A stretch of DNA of 64,000 nucleotides from an uncultured Pseudomonadales bacterium (GCA_947489425.1 CANLDL010000001.1:186001-250000), one strand, 5' to 3'. Counted from the first letter of the stretch, positions 1 to 9,692 are shown. Numbers and translations: made by a program. The notes: a model not told the origin generated them from the sequence alone.

Positions 1-456
1 GATAGACCATTAAAAAAGCAAGGCTTAGTGTGTGGTGATATGCAGCGCACACGCAATGGTAATTGGAAGTTATCTAAAACCACAAATGCGCCAGCAATAA
101 CTCAGTTTTTTAGTCACAGCTTGACAAATATAGCAGCGAGTAAAGGCCGCTTGTTTATTTTAAAACCATACACAGGTAAAACGCATCAATTACGTGTTGC
201 ACTAAAAACAATTGCTGCGCCAATTTTGGGAGATAAACGTTACCAAAAAGCTACAGATAAAAACTCTCATAGTTTAAATGTAAGAATGCATTTACATGCT
301 TATGTGTTGCGCTTTACTTATAAAAATACCCAGTATTTCTATGCTACGCTACCAGAGGGTGGCGAGTTCACCTCCGAAGTTACAAATTATATCAGTGAGG
401 CTATTGGCTCTCCTTGGTTATTGGAGTGGCCGAAGCTACCCAATAAGTTTCTTTAG
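1..456 (+). CDS. RluA-family pseudouridine synthase, C-terminal part
   Basis: The reading frame is open from the first base of the window, so this is the 3' end of a longer gene. RluA-family enzymes convert uridine to pseudouridine in rRNA or tRNA. The visible part carries the conserved C-terminal block GKTHQLRVALK followed by PILGDKRY, which lies against the RNA in this family. The wording KKQGLVCGDM near the start resembles the TIGR01621 branch of RluA-like proteins found in Vibrio and relatives, from memory. The catalytic Asp (HRLD motif) lies upstream of the window and cannot be checked. The target RNA is unknown. Confidence 0.85.
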   Translation, partial: DRPLKKQGLVCGDMQRTRNGNWKLSKTTNAPAITQFFSHSLTNIAASKGRLFILKPYTGKTHQLRVALKTIAAPILGDKRYQKATDKNSHSLNVRMHLHAYVLRFTYKNTQYFYATLPEGGEFTSEVTNYISEAIGSPWLLEWPKLPNKFL

Positions 457-498
457 CAAAAAGCTGATGAATGAGAAATCGCTCTTCTTCAAATTATT

Positions 499-1116
499 AT
501 GACTATCATCGATGATTCAAATAATAAGTATCAACATTTAATTGACGCTGTTAGATGTCTGTTAGAAATCAGCAACGAGTCGTTATCGGAATACCAGCTA
601 TTACAATTATTAAAGGAGCAGGGCTGGGAATTGCCAACAAATGCTGATGATTCCGTCGCTTTATTTACTACTCACTTTCTATTGTTCAACGCGCTTTATA
701 GGCTGCAAGATGAATACTGGGTTGGTAATCAATATTTGGAAATATCAGCACTAAAGATACAATTACATACAACTAATGATATTAGTGACACTGATAAAAC
801 TGATAGCCCAACATCACTCTTGTATAGTACTGATCAATCATTACGAGATTATTATCTAGATTTATCACAGTTAGAGCTAGCAACTGAAGAGTCGATCAAT
901 AATTTGTTGAATCAATTTTGGGGAAAATATCTAGCAATTGATGAAAGGGCAGAAGCCTTAGAGGTTTTATCGCTACCTGTGGCAACAAATTATCAAGAAA
1001 TTAAAAAGACTTATCGTCGCTTGGCAATGTTGCACCACCCCGATAGAGGCGGTGATGCAAATAAGTTTCAAGCAATTAACCGAGCGTTTGGTGTACTGCA
1101 ACGCTTATATCAATAA
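499..1116 (+). CDS. DnaJ-related protein with C-terminal J domain
   Basis: This 205-residue protein ends in a J domain. The diagnostic HPD tripeptide is at about residues 180-182, within LHHPDRGGD, preceded by the basic helix YRRLAML and followed by FQAINRAFGVL. J domains stimulate the ATPase of an Hsp70 (DnaK). The roughly 140 N-terminal residues lack the G/F and zinc-finger regions of DnaJ and fit the DNAJ_related family (PF12339), from memory. It starts 42 bp after the pseudouridine synthase stop and may be cotranscribed with it. The DnaK partner and client are unknown. It converges with the peroxiredoxin-like gene. Confidence 0.8.
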   Translation: MTIIDDSNNKYQHLIDAVRCLLEISNESLSEYQLLQLLKEQGWELPTNADDSVALFTTHFLLFNALYRLQDEYWVGNQYLEISALKIQLHTTNDISDTDKTDSPTSLLYSTDQSLRDYYLDLSQLELATEESINNLLNQFWGKYLAIDERAEALEVLSLPVATNYQEIKKTYRRLAMLHHPDRGGDANKFQAINRAFGVLQRLYQ

Positions 1117-1128
1117 TTTTAGTCGGTA

Positions 1129-1776
1129 TTATTTAGCAGCTTTTACTGCCACTAATGTTTCGCTGGGGTCAGGTCGCTGTGTGTAATCTGGGTTAACATC
1201 TGCTGCTACAATACTACCGTCACTAGAGACAACTAAACGCGTGGGCATAGGTAGTGTCCAGCTGTTGTCACCGTTATGTGCTGCTAGGTCAATACCAAAA
1301 CCAGAATAGATTGCTTTAATTTCTTTTGCTAGCGTGAAGCTTATATTAAGTTTATCAGCATAGTTATTTCCCGCATCCATTAACACATCAAAAGAGAGAT
1401 TGTTTTGCTCTACTGTGCGTTGGTTTGATTCTTGTGCTTGTGGTGATATCACAACGATTTTTGCACCTTCAGCAAGAAATTGTTTTGCATAGTTTTCTAA
1501 TGCTTTAATTTCCAAGTTACAGTACGGGCACCATATGCCCCGAAAAAAACTAATCACTAATGGACCTTGATTGAGTAACTCTGCTGAGCTTATATCATCC
1601 CCGTTTTGATTTTTTAGTAAAAATTCAGGTAGCTTATCACCAACCTTGATTGCTTTTTCTAATATGCCTGAATTGATTAATGCTTGGTTCGCTTGTTTCA
1701 TAGCCGCTTTTGCAGCTTCAGGGATTTTATCGGCAAATTCTGCAGTTAGATTGTCTAATTGTTGCTGTAATTTCAT
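1129..1776 (-). CDS. Peroxiredoxin-like (AhpC/TSA) family protein
   Basis: Thioredoxin-fold AhpC/TSA protein of 215 residues. The active-site region reads FFRGIWCPYCNLE, giving a CxxC pair at the position of the peroxidatic cysteine, as in the peroxiredoxin-like branch rather than classical AhpC or Bcp. About 60 N-terminal residues are helical and polar. The probable role is reduction of peroxides or a thiol-disulfide reaction in the cytoplasm, as no signal peptide is seen. It lies 41 bp downstream of the OYE reductase gene on the same strand, so the two probably form an operon, a common pairing in electrophile and oxidant stress. An AAGGAAAC ribosome site precedes the ATG. The reductant is unknown. 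Confidence 0.85.
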   Translation of the reverse strand: MKLQQQLDNLTAEFADKIPEAAKAAMKQANQALINSGILEKAIKVGDKLPEFLLKNQNGDDISSAELLNQGPLVISFFRGIWCPYCNLEIKALENYAKQFLAEGAKIVVISPQAQESNQRTVEQNNLSFDVLMDAGNNYADKLNISFTLAKEIKAIYSGFGIDLAAHNGDNSWTLPMPTRLVVSSDGSIVAADVNPDYTQRPDPSETLVAVKAAK

Positions 1777-1817
1777 TGTTGTTTCCTTAATTTATCGTTA
1801 ATAGTTTGCTTAAATGA

Positions 1818-2909
1818 TTAAGCTTGCTTGTCGCTTAAAAATGGGTAGTCGGTATAGCCTTGTTCTGTTCCACCATAGAAAGTATTCATGTCAGGCTCAT
1901 TTAATAGTGCATTGCTGGCGAAACGCTCGGGGAGGTCTGGGTTTGCGATAAAGGGTCTGCCATATGAGACTGCATCGGCATAGCCGGACTCGATGGCTTT
2001 TTCTCCTCTTGCTAAATCATATTCACCATTGGCTATATAAAAACCATCCCATTTTTCACGCAATGTAGCCAATATGTTTTTGCTGTCATCAATAGTCTCC
2101 ATCATCCCTGTCACACCTTCACATACATGTAGGTAAGCAAGATTTAATTTAGAAAGGTTTTGATAAATATAACTAAAAGTCTCTAAAGGTTGGCTATCGG
2201 CTATATCGTTAAATGTGAGTGTTGGCGCAAGACGTACACCGATTTCTTGGGCGTCCCATATCTGATTAACGGCATCAAATACTTCGAATAAAAAGCGTGC
2301 ACGATTTTCTATAGGGCCGCCGTATTCATCAGTACGCTGATTAGTTTTATCACGGATAAATTGATCAATTAAATACCCATTAGCAGCGTGTATTTCAACA
2401 CCGTCAAAGCCTGCTTGTTTTGCAGCAGTTGCAGCTGCTTTAAAATCTCCTATAGTCGATTTGATTTCATCGAGGCTTAATGCTCTTGGTTCAGATACAT
2501 CTGCCATACCCTCTGCGGTAAATGTTTGGGTATTACCACGAATAGCCGAAGGGGCAACGGGCTGGTGTCCGCTTGGTAGTATCGATACATGTGAGATGCG
2601 GCCAACATGCCAGAGCTGACAAAATATATGACCTCCCTCTGCATGAACTGCATCGGTAACTCGCCTCCATGCTGCAATTTGTTCCTGACTATATATACCA
2701 GGAGTACCAATATAGCCTTTTCCTCGTGCGGAGATTTGTGCAGCCTCGGCAATAATTAACCCAGCTGATGCTCGCTGTGCATAGTATTCCTCGGCTAGTG
2801 GTGTTTGAACGCCTTCGCTATCAGCGCGACTGCGAGTAAGTGGTGGCATAAATATGCGATTGCTCAGTGTTAAGGTACCTAGTTTTACTGGTTCGTTCAA
2901 AAGTGGCAT
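1818..2909 (-). CDS. Old yellow enzyme family alkene reductase (NemA-like)
   Basis: FMN-dependent Old Yellow Enzyme of 363 residues, the full length for NemA/XenB relatives. The N-terminus (VKLGTLTLSNRIFMPPLTRSRA) is the typical FMN-barrel entry and VEIHAANGYLIDQF supplies the His/Asn pair that binds the substrate carbonyl or nitro group. Family members reduce activated C=C bonds, N-ethylmaleimide, nitrate esters and similar electrophiles with NAD(P)H. It is divergent from a TetR-family gene with an 81-bp shared promoter region, the usual arrangement for nemA-type genes and their repressor. The natural substrate cannot be told from sequence. Confidence 0.92.
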   Translation of the reverse strand: MPLLNEPVKLGTLTLSNRIFMPPLTRSRADSEGVQTPLAEEYYAQRASAGLIIAEAAQISARGKGYIGTPGIYSQEQIAAWRRVTDAVHAEGGHIFCQLWHVGRISHVSILPSGHQPVAPSAIRGNTQTFTAEGMADVSEPRALSLDEIKSTIGDFKAAATAAKQAGFDGVEIHAANGYLIDQFIRDKTNQRTDEYGGPIENRARFLFEVFDAVNQIWDAQEIGVRLAPTLTFNDIADSQPLETFSYIYQNLSKLNLAYLHVCEGVTGMMETIDDSKNILATLREKWDGFYIANGEYDLARGEKAIESGYADAVSYGRPFIANPDLPERFASNALLNEPDMNTFYGGTEQGYTDYPFLSDKQA

Positions 2910-2929
2910 AGTAGAGTCTCTTTAATATT

Positions 2930-2947
2930 TTGTAACGTTCGATACAA
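2930..2947. promoter_or_regulatory. Candidate TetR operator between OYE gene and regulator
   Basis: An imperfect palindrome, TTGTAACGTTCGATACAA, lies 21-38 bp upstream of the reductase start and within the divergent promoter region. The outer arms TTGTA/TACAA are perfect and 14 of 18 positions are symmetric. Size and position suit a TetR dimer site. It does not resemble the E. coli NemR box as I remember it, so this is inference from symmetry and context. Confidence 0.4.
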
Positions 2948-2990
2948 TATTAATATATGGTATGGTGGGTCGTATTTCAAGGGTTTTGTA

Positions 2991-3614
2991 ATGACTGATA
3001 CAAAAAAAGCAGAAAAAAAAATAGGTAGGCCAAAAAAATTTGACGATGAGGTTGCTTTGCAAGCCGCATTGAATATGTTTTGGAAAAAGGGCTACGACGG
3101 TGCTTCGATGAAGGATTTAACCTCTGCCATGGGGATTAATAGCCCAAGCCTCTATGCCTCTTATGGTGATAAGCAGGCTTTGTTTGTTAAAACTATTGAA
3201 CACTATTTGCAAAATGGTAGCTGTACACCACTAGAGGTTTTTGAGCAGGAAGAAGATCTCACATTAGCTGTAAAAGGCTTTTTTGATGCAGTTATTAGTT
3301 ATTCATCTGAATATGAGCTCGATGTTAACGGTTGTTTTTTGGGAAGCTGTGTTGTGGCTTCGGTTGAGACAGTCCCTGATGTTAAACCGCTACTGCAAAA
3401 AGCAATCACCGAGAGTGAAATACGCTTAGCGAGTCGCTTTAAAATGGCCGTTCTCGAGGGTCAATTACCGGAGGATTTTCCTTGCGAAGAGCGAGCTAAG
3501 CTGATGTTCGATTTGCGCCAAGGGGTTTTATTTCGAGCAAGATCAGGGGTCGCGAGCGATAATCTTCGTAAAGACGTCGACTTTTGGACAAGCTTAGTTT
3601 TATTAAATGTTTAA
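2991..3614 (+). CDS. TetR/AcrR family transcriptional regulator
   Basis: A 207-residue TetR-type repressor. A basic N-terminal tail (GRPKKFDDEVAL) leads into the helix-turn-helix at about residues 25-60, with MKDLTSAMGINSPSLYASYG as recognition region. The C-terminal two-thirds is the variable ligand and dimer domain, and it includes NGCFLGSCVVAS with two cysteines. Cysteines sense electrophiles in NemR, but no homology to that mechanism is claimed here. It is divergent from the OYE reductase and peroxiredoxin-like genes, so it probably represses them and itself through the 81-bp spacer. Confidence 0.88.
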   Translation: MTDTKKAEKKIGRPKKFDDEVALQAALNMFWKKGYDGASMKDLTSAMGINSPSLYASYGDKQALFVKTIEHYLQNGSCTPLEVFEQEEDLTLAVKGFFDAVISYSSEYELDVNGCFLGSCVVASVETVPDVKPLLQKAITESEIRLASRFKMAVLEGQLPEDFPCEERAKLMFDLRQGVLFRARSGVASDNLRKDVDFWTSLVLLNV

Positions 3615-3657
3615 CAAAGAGTCTCTAATTATCCTTAAAAACACAATCCCACCCCAT

Positions 3658-3681
3658 CTATATCAAAATATTTTGATATAG
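3658..3681. promoter_or_regulatory. Perfect 24-bp palindrome upstream of metH
   Basis: Positions 3658-3681 form an exact inverted repeat centred on AAATATTT (half-site CTATATCAAAAT). It sits 43 bp after the TetR stop and 75 bp before the methionine synthase start. A probable -10 hexamer TAGAAT lies at 3718-3723, so the palindrome is placed where an operator would be. It has no GC-rich stem or T-tract, so an intrinsic terminator is less likely. The binding factor is unknown; a methionine or S-adenosylhomocysteine-responsive regulator would fit the target gene. Confidence 0.5.
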
Positions 3682-3756
3682 ATGCCTATTTTCGCTGAAT
3701 ACCCCAACACTTTGCTGTAGAATGCACCGATTTTAAAGAATCGGAGTTCCCATTTT

Positions 3757-4758
3757 ATGGCAAATACAGTTGTAGATAGGCTAAAAGCGATTTTGGCCGA
3801 GCGCATCATGATACTCGATGGTGCCATGGGCACAATGATTCAGCGACATACCCTAGAAGAAGAAGATTTTCGTGGTGATGTTTTTAAGGATCATCCGAGC
3901 CCACTAAAAGGCGACAATGATCTCCTTTCAATTACGCGCCCCGAAATAATCGAAGACATTCACAGCGCTTACTTTGCTGTAGGCGCCGATTTTGCTACAT
4001 CTAACTCCTTCAATGGCACCACAATTGCACAAGCTGACTATAGTTTAGAAGCCGCTGTTTATGATATTAACTTCCATGCGGCACAGTGTGCTCGTAAAGC
4101 CGCTGACAAATGGACGGCTAAAACACCCAATCAACCGCGTTTTGTGATTGGGGCGCTTGGGCCAACCAACCGTACTTGTTCACTATCGCCCGATGTAAAC
4201 GATCCGGGCATGCGTTTAGTCACTTTCGATGAACTACGCATAGCTTATAAAGATGCCGCCAATGCGTTAATAGATGGTGGTGCTGATATTCTTATGATAG
4301 AAACCGTATTCGACACACTCAATGCCAAAGCTGCTTTATTTGCAGTGGATGAAGTACGCGAAGAGCGTGGTGACATACCTGTTATGGTTTCGGGTACGAT
4401 TACCGATGCGAGTGGGCGCACTTTATCGGGACAAACGCCCGAGGCGTTTTGGGTTTCTATGGCTCATGGTGATTTATTAAGTATTGGTCTTAACTGCGCA
4501 CTCGGTGCTGATGATTTACTGCCGTACATCAAGCGTATCGATGCAAAAGCAGATGTGTTTGTTTCAGCCCATCCTAATGCGGGCTTGCCTAATGAATTCG
4601 GTGAATATGATCAAACGCCGGAGTCCATGGTTGAACAGTTAGAGCCCTTTGTTGAAGGCAAGCACCTTAATATATTAGGTGGCTGTTGTGGTACAACACC
4701 AGAGCATATTGAAGCAATTAAAGCATTGGCAGATAAACATCAGCCACGAGCGGCATAA
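3757..4758 (+). CDS. metH: Methionine synthase, homocysteine methyltransferase subunit
   Basis: This 333-residue protein matches only the first module of cobalamin-dependent methionine synthase, the homocysteine-binding barrel. The N-terminus [12 protein letters not shown] is the MetH signature. The three zinc ligands are present at Cys247 (GLNCALG), Cys310 and Cys311 (GGCCGTTP), the same numbering as E. coli MetH. The protein ends in a true stop 16 residues after the Cys pair, where E. coli MetH continues into the pterin domain. The remaining modules are encoded by the next gene 62 bp downstream. Together they total 1,229 residues, close to the 1,227 of E. coli MetH. The start is supported by CGGAG ten bases upstream. 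Confidence 0.9.
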   Translation: MANTVVDRLKAILAERIMILDGAMGTMIQRHTLEEEDFRGDVFKDHPSPLKGDNDLLSITRPEIIEDIHSAYFAVGADFATSNSFNGTTIAQADYSLEAAVYDINFHAAQCARKAADKWTAKTPNQPRFVIGALGPTNRTCSLSPDVNDPGMRLVTFDELRIAYKDAANALIDGGADILMIETVFDTLNAKAALFAVDEVREERGDIPVMVSGTITDASGRTLSGQTPEAFWVSMAHGDLLSIGLNCALGADDLLPYIKRIDAKADVFVSAHPNAGLPNEFGEYDQTPESMVEQLEPFVEGKHLNILGGCCGTTPEHIEAIKALADKHQPRAA

Positions 4759-4820
4759 ATTGTTTGATGTGTTGTAAAAATTATCGATAAATCAGTTAAG
4801 AATAATTAGTAGTAAAAACT

Positions 4821-7511
4821 ATGACAAAAAATATTCCAGATATGGTGCTAAGTGGTTTAGAGCCTTTAGTTGTTAATGACGTTACTGGTTTTGTGAATGT
4901 TGGTGAGCGTGCAAATGTTACCGGTTCGAGAAAATTTGCGAGACTTATTCAAGAAGAAAACTACGACGAAGCTGTTGAAATTGCCCGTGTACAAGTAGAA
5001 GACGGTGCGCAAATTATCGATGTTAATATGGACGATGCCATGCTCGATGGTATTGCCGCGATGCGTCGCTATTTAAATTTATTAGCAGCAGAGCCTGACA
5101 TTGCCCGTGTCCCTTTTATGATCGACTCATCAAAATTTGAGATCATCGAGGCAGGTTTGCAGTGTGTCCAGGGTAAAGCCATTGTTAATTCCATCTCGCT
5201 CAAAGAGGGCGAAGAAGAGTTTATCCGCTATGCCAAAATTGTAAAACGCTATGGTGCCGCTGTTGTAGTAATGGCTTTTGATACCGAAGGCCAAGCAGAT
5301 ACCTACGAGCGCCGTATAGAAATTTGTAAACGCTCTTATGACATTCTTGTTGATAAAGTCGGCTTTCCTGCGCAAGATATTGTTTTTGATCCCAATATTT
5401 TTCCCATCGCTACAGGTATTTCTGATCACGATAACTACGCCGTTGATTTTTTTACAGCGACAAAATGGATAAAAGAAAATTTACCTGGCGCAAAAATTTC
5501 TGGTGGTTTATCAAACGTATCATTTTCTTTTCGTGGTAACGATGTTGTGCGTGAAGCAATGCATTCGGTATTTTTATATCACGCGATTAAAGCGGGTATG
5601 GACATGGCAATTGTTAATGCCGGCATGCTTACCATTTACGACGATATTGACAAAGACTTACTAGAGCATGTCGAAGATGTTGTGCTTAATCGCCGCGAAG
5701 ATGCTGGCGAGCGCTTAGTTGATTTTGCCGAGCAAGTGCGGGGGCAAGCTACTGAAGTTAAAGAAAGCGATAAGCTAAAGTGGCGTGAAGGCGAATTACA
5801 GGAGCGTATTACTCATTCACTAGTAAAAGGTATTGCAGAATTTATTGAAGAAGACGTCGAGCAAGCGCGACTACTTGCCGATAAGCCCATTCAGGTGATC
5901 GAAGGGCCGCTGATGGTAGGTATGAATGTTGTCGGTGATTTATTTGGCGCAGGTAAAATGTTTTTACCACAAGTGGTAAAAAGTGCACGCGTTATGAAAA
6001 AAGCCGTTGCACATCTATTACCTTTTATTGAAGAAGAAAAGCGCCTAAGTGGTAATACAAGCCAAAATAACGGTGTCATTATTATGGCAACGGTAAAAGG
6101 TGATGTGCACGATATTGGTAAAAATATTGTTGGTGTGGTTCTTTCGTGTAATAACTACGAGGTGATTGATCTTGGTGTAATGGTTCCACCCGAGAAAATT
6201 TTAGCGGCAGCAAAAGAGCACAATGCAGACATTATTGGCCTCTCGGGTTTGATTACACCATCACTTGATGAGATGGTGACCGTTGCTAAAATGATGGAAG
6301 CGGATGGCATGAACTTGCCGTTACTTATTGGTGGTGCGACCACCTCTAAGGTACATACAGCAGTAAAAATTGAGCCAGAATATTCAGGTGTAACAGTTCA
6401 TGTGCTTGATGCATCTAAGTCGGTTCCTGTTGCATCGGGTTTGTTAAGCGATACGAAAGAGGGTGTGATCGCACAGATAAAAGCTGATAACGAAGCGGTG
6501 CGCGAACAAAATGCTAAACGTCGTGCTAAGAAAAATTTTGCGAGCTTAGATAAAGCGCGTGCCACTCCAAGCCCCATTGATTGGGATGCTTATAAACCGA
6601 CTAGGCCACAATTTATTGGTAATAAAATTTTAAAGGATTACCCGCTAGCCCAGATAGCCGAGCGCTTTGATTGGGAACCTTTCTTTAAAACTTGGGAGTT
6701 GCACGGTAAATTCCCAGCAATATTGAGTGACGATGTCGTTGGTGTTGAGGCAACAAAATTATTTGAAGATGCCAAACAAAAACTACAAGAAATTATCGAT
6801 AATAACTTATTAAGCTGTCATGGGGTTTTAGGTTTATACCCCGCTAATGGTATCGACAACGACAATACAGAAATCTATACCTCTGAGGAACGAGACACAG
6901 TTAAAGCAAGGCTACATCACCTTCGCCAACAGGTAGATCGCCCAGCAGGTAGACCGTATCGCTCTTTAGCAGATTTTGTAGCGCCTAAAACGACTAGTAA
7001 GCAAGATTATATGGGTGCCTTTGCTGTCTCTTGTTTTGGTGCAGAGGAGCTCGCTAAAAAATACGAAGAAGATCACGATGACTATAATTCGATTATGGTT
7101 AAAGCTATCGCAGACCGTTTTGCAGAGGCCTTTGCTGAGCTATTACATGAGCGTGTGCGTAAAGAGTTTTGGGGTTATGCGAGTGACGAAAATCTTTCAA
7201 ACTCTGAGTTAATTAAAGAAACTTACCAAGGTATACGTCCTGCACCTGGTTATCCTGCTTGCCCTGAGCACAGCGAGAAATCGACTCTTTGGCAATTGCT
7301 TGATGTCGATAATGCCATAGGATCTATTTTAACAGATAGCTATGCAATGTATCCTGCATCCTCAGTTAGTGGTTGGTATTTTGCGCACCCCGATGCGCGT
7401 TACTTTGCTCTTGGCCAAATTGCTAAAGATCAGGTAGAGAATTATGCTGAGCGTAAAGATTGGAATATGGATAAAACAGAGCGCTGGCTACGACCTGCCT
7501 TAGGTTATTAA
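4821..7511 (+). CDS. metH: Methionine synthase, folate-, B12- and activation-domain subunit
   Basis: This 896-residue protein holds the three remaining MetH modules. A pterin-binding barrel begins at [15 protein letters not shown] (residues 25-40) and binds methyltetrahydrofolate. The cobalamin module has the DxHxxG motif GDVHDIGKN with axial His430. The C-terminal reactivation domain that binds S-adenosylmethionine carries [12 protein letters not shown]. All catalytic signatures look intact. It must work with the separate homocysteine-binding subunit encoded 62 bp upstream. The two genes are in different frames with a stop and spacer between them, so this is not a single sequencing frameshift. 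No strong ribosome site is visible before its ATG. Confidence 0.92.
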   Translation: MTKNIPDMVLSGLEPLVVNDVTGFVNVGERANVTGSRKFARLIQEENYDEAVEIARVQVEDGAQIIDVNMDDAMLDGIAAMRRYLNLLAAEPDIARVPFMIDSSKFEIIEAGLQCVQGKAIVNSISLKEGEEEFIRYAKIVKRYGAAVVVMAFDTEGQADTYERRIEICKRSYDILVDKVGFPAQDIVFDPNIFPIATGISDHDNYAVDFFTATKWIKENLPGAKISGGLSNVSFSFRGNDVVREAMHSVFLYHAIKAGMDMAIVNAGMLTIYDDIDKDLLEHVEDVVLNRREDAGERLVDFAEQVRGQATEVKESDKLKWREGELQERITHSLVKGIAEFIEEDVEQARLLADKPIQVIEGPLMVGMNVVGDLFGAGKMFLPQVVKSARVMKKAVAHLLPFIEEEKRLSGNTSQNNGVIIMATVKGDVHDIGKNIVGVVLSCNNYEVIDLGVMVPPEKILAAAKEHNADIIGLSGLITPSLDEMVTVAKMMEADGMNLPLLIGGATTSKVHTAVKIEPEYSGVTVHVLDASKSVPVASGLLSDTKEGVIAQIKADNEAVREQNAKRRAKKNFASLDKARATPSPIDWDAYKPTRPQFIGNKILKDYPLAQIAERFDWEPFFKTWELHGKFPAILSDDVVGVEATKLFEDAKQKLQEIIDNNLLSCHGVLGLYPANGIDNDNTEIYTSEERDTVKARLHHLRQQVDRPAGRPYRSLADFVAPKTTSKQDYMGAFAVSCFGAEELAKKYEEDHDDYNSIMVKAIADRFAEAFAELLHERVRKEFWGYASDENLSNSELIKETYQGIRPAPGYPACPEHSEKSTLWQLLDVDNAIGSILTDSYAMYPASSVSGWYFAHPDARYFALGQIAKDQVENYAERKDWNMDKTERWLRPALGY

Positions 7512-7556
7512 TGTTTTGTAAAATAGCTAAAAATACGTGAGATAAATAGGTTTATA

Positions 7557-7838
7557 ATGAAAACACTCCTACAAAAAATATTTTCGCCATTACTTTCAAA
7601 GCTTGATTCTGGCGAAGGCGAGTATAATTATCAGCGCTCACACCGACTCATTCTTGTAATAGTAGGGAGTTTATTTTCTTTTTTAACCGCAGGTATTTTA
7701 GCCATAGGTATTAATTCTGAGAGCTGGGGTTTTTTATTTCCAGCGATTATTTTTGGTGGGGTAGGCTCAACCAGTATTATTATTGGCTGCCTTGGGTCTG
7801 ATCGTGCAGTGGCTAGAATTTGGTCATCTAAAAATTAG
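7557..7838 (+). CDS. Small membrane protein of unknown function
   Basis: A 93-residue protein with two predicted membrane segments, at about residues 32-52 (LVIVGSLFSFLTAGILAIGI) and 58-80, separated by a short turn. The N-terminal 30 residues are polar and the C-terminus is short and basic. It begins 45 bp after the second metH gene and ends before a bidirectional terminator, so it probably shares the metH transcript. I do not recognise the family and see no catalytic motif. Confidence 0.6.
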   Translation: MKTLLQKIFSPLLSKLDSGEGEYNYQRSHRLILVIVGSLFSFLTAGILAIGINSESWGFLFPAIIFGGVGSTSIIIGCLGSDRAVARIWSSKN

Positions 7839-7844
7839 ATACTA

Positions 7845-7874
7845 AACCTCTAAAGTATTAATACTTTAGAGGTT
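7845..7874. terminator. Palindromic terminator between convergent genes
   Basis: A perfect 30-nt palindrome (half AACCTCTAAAGTATT) lies in the 61-bp gap between the small membrane protein and the convergent DUF547 gene. The T-rich TTCTATTT follows on the plus strand and TAATTTTT on the minus strand, so it may end transcription from both sides. Confidence 0.65.
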
Positions 7875-7899
7875 CTACATTCTATTTAGTTACATGGGT

Positions 7900-8739
7900 T
7901 TAAAAAGTCGCCCCATTTAAACCCCAATCGTACTCATACTTTATTTCGCCTTGATGCCCTTTTAAATCTTCTCTTAACTCATCGGGTGCGTATTCGCTTA
8001 GCTTGGCAAGTGTTGCGGGTAAGTCGCTACCAAAATCACTGGCATACCATTCAAACAGGCTAGAGAGCACTAGTGTATCTTCTTCAAAACGTAGTGCTCT
8101 AGGGTGGGCTAAATATTCCTCGGCACCTATATCCAATAGTGTGTTTAAATTTTCTGAGGTGAATACTTCGGGTTGCAGGTTAGGGCAGCCAATACTTGCA
8201 CAGTTAACGGCAAAGTGAATACGATCGTCTTGCCAAATAGGGCGTAAAATGCGATGTTCAATATCATTGAGTGATAAATCTTTACCAGCAATTGTAATGG
8301 CAAAGTCGTCCCATGGGCCAAATGCAATAGTTGTTTCGCCAAGTTTAGTAATCGATTGCGTTGGATATTCATTAACAATGAGCAAAACCGTTAAGGCGTT
8401 GTATAGGTTTATCCAGTAGGCCATTTGCTCATCTTTTTTATATTCTCTAGGGTCAATTTTAGCCATTGCACTAATATATTCTTCAAGTAGCGCTTTGTCA
8501 TCGATGAGTGCTTCGTAATCTACTCGATTAACACCTGATTCATGGTCTGCTATTAGATAGTCTTCTAATATTAATTGCCATTTGCCATGATCAATTGTTT
8601 GTGTGCTTTGTGCGGCATATACATCCCAAAATTGGGTAACCCCTTTGTCATTCTTTTGTTTGATAGCATAGTAGACGCCAGCTGCAGATAATAAACAGGC
8701 AAGTAATAAGACGCTTATTTTGGTTACTGTTTTATTCAT
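7900..8739 (-). CDS. DUF547 domain-containing exported protein
   Basis: A 279-residue protein with an N-terminal hydrophobic segment (residues 8-25), either a signal peptide or a membrane anchor. The body is a DUF547 domain: YWINLYNALTVLLIVNEYP at about 106-124 and the cysteine-containing block IHFAVNCASIGCPNLQPE at about 173-190 are its hallmarks. Some DUF547 proteins resemble thiol peptidases, but no activity is established here. It lies downstream of the GT2 glycosyltransferase gene on the same strand (41-bp gap) and may belong to the same envelope-related operon. Confidence 0.85.
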   Translation of the reverse strand: MNKTVTKISVLLLACLLSAAGVYYAIKQKNDKGVTQFWDVYAAQSTQTIDHGKWQLILEDYLIADHESGVNRVDYEALIDDKALLEEYISAMAKIDPREYKKDEQMAYWINLYNALTVLLIVNEYPTQSITKLGETTIAFGPWDDFAITIAGKDLSLNDIEHRILRPIWQDDRIHFAVNCASIGCPNLQPEVFTSENLNTLLDIGAEEYLAHPRALRFEEDTLVLSSLFEWYASDFGSDLPATLAKLSEYAPDELREDLKGHQGEIKYEYDWGLNGATF

Positions 8740-8780
8740 AGGATAAAAGTATGTTGTTGAGATAAGTTAGAAGAATAGAG

Positions 8781-9545
8781 TTAACGCGTTTCTATAGAAT
8801 ATAATTTGGCTGTATTTTCTTTTAGCCATAATTTAAAAATAGTGCCAAAAATATCATAGGCAGCTAAAACTGTGCCTTTAAATGTGCCGCTAATTTTTGA
8901 CTTGCCAATACGCCTATTGGTAGACACTGCTTGTTCAGAAGTGATCAAACCATGTTGAATCGCTTTGACTTGCATTTCGGTTGTCCAGCCATAACGCGTA
9001 TCTGTCATATTTAACTGTGTTAGTGCACTGTGATTAATCGCACGAAATGGACCAAGGTCTGTCACTGGCGTTGACCATAACCAAGAAATTAAGCCTGTGG
9101 CTAGCGCATTGCCAAGCTTTTGTTGAGGTAACAAGGAACCATTTTCTTGCCTCGATCGTACGCGTGTACCAATCACCATGTCTGAAGCCGGTTTTTTGGA
9201 GTATTCACTTGGGATTAGGCTACTCAATAGTTTAAATATATCTGGCGCATTAACCGATGCATCTCCGTCAACAAAGACAACAATATCGCATTGTTTTATC
9301 GCTTGTATTGCACGTAGACAAGCGCTGCCATAACCAAGTTGTGGTTCTTTAACGACGGTGGCACCTGTCGCTTTAGCAATTTGGTAGGTATTATCTGTCG
9401 AGGCGTTATCAGCAACAATAACTTCATCGATCAGTGGATAACCATTGATCTGTTGCAATGCCAATAGATCAAAAATTACTTTTTGAATCGACTGCTCTTC
9501 GTTGTGAGCAGGTATGATGACATTTACGAGCTTTGATTTATACAT
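8781..9545 (-). CDS. Family 2 glycosyltransferase (polyprenyl-phosphate sugar synthase-like)
   Basis: GT-A fold glycosyltransferase of about 254 residues. It begins with VNVIIPAHNEEQSI, continues with VIVADNASTDNTYQIA and has the metal-binding DGDAS motif (VVFVDGDASV). It resembles dolichyl/polyprenyl-phosphate mannose or glucose synthases that load a sugar from a nucleotide donor onto a lipid carrier. No C-terminal membrane domain is present. I chose the ATG at 9545, which puts the catalytic core at residue 7; the longer reading from a TTG at 9644 adds 33 residues with no family meaning. It is divergent from a GT-C type membrane transferase, which would be the natural user of a lipid-linked sugar. 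Confidence 0.85.
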   Translation of the reverse strand: MYKSKLVNVIIPAHNEEQSIQKVIFDLLALQQINGYPLIDEVIVADNASTDNTYQIAKATGATVVKEPQLGYGSACLRAIQAIKQCDIVVFVDGDASVNAPDIFKLLSSLIPSEYSKKPASDMVIGTRVRSRQENGSLLPQQKLGNALATGLISWLWSTPVTDLGPFRAINHSALTQLNMTDTRYGWTTEMQVKAIQHGLITSEQAVSTNRRIGKSKISGTFKGTVLAAYDIFGTIFKLWLKENTAKLYSIETR

Positions 9546-9692
9546 AGTGCTATTGACCCAGCCTTTTAGAGTAAGTTCGATATGTTTTATATAAGCGATA
9601 TAAAATATTGCCTGTGAACATACGGTGACTACTTTATTGGTCAATGAGTATCATATTAGAATAGCTTCGATTAATTTTAAAGAGAGAGTCTA

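Noticed and set aside
4740..4830. Single frameshift or sequencing error splitting metH
   Set aside because: There is a stop, a 62-bp spacer and a fresh ATG, and both parts end and begin at natural domain borders. One indel would not explain this.
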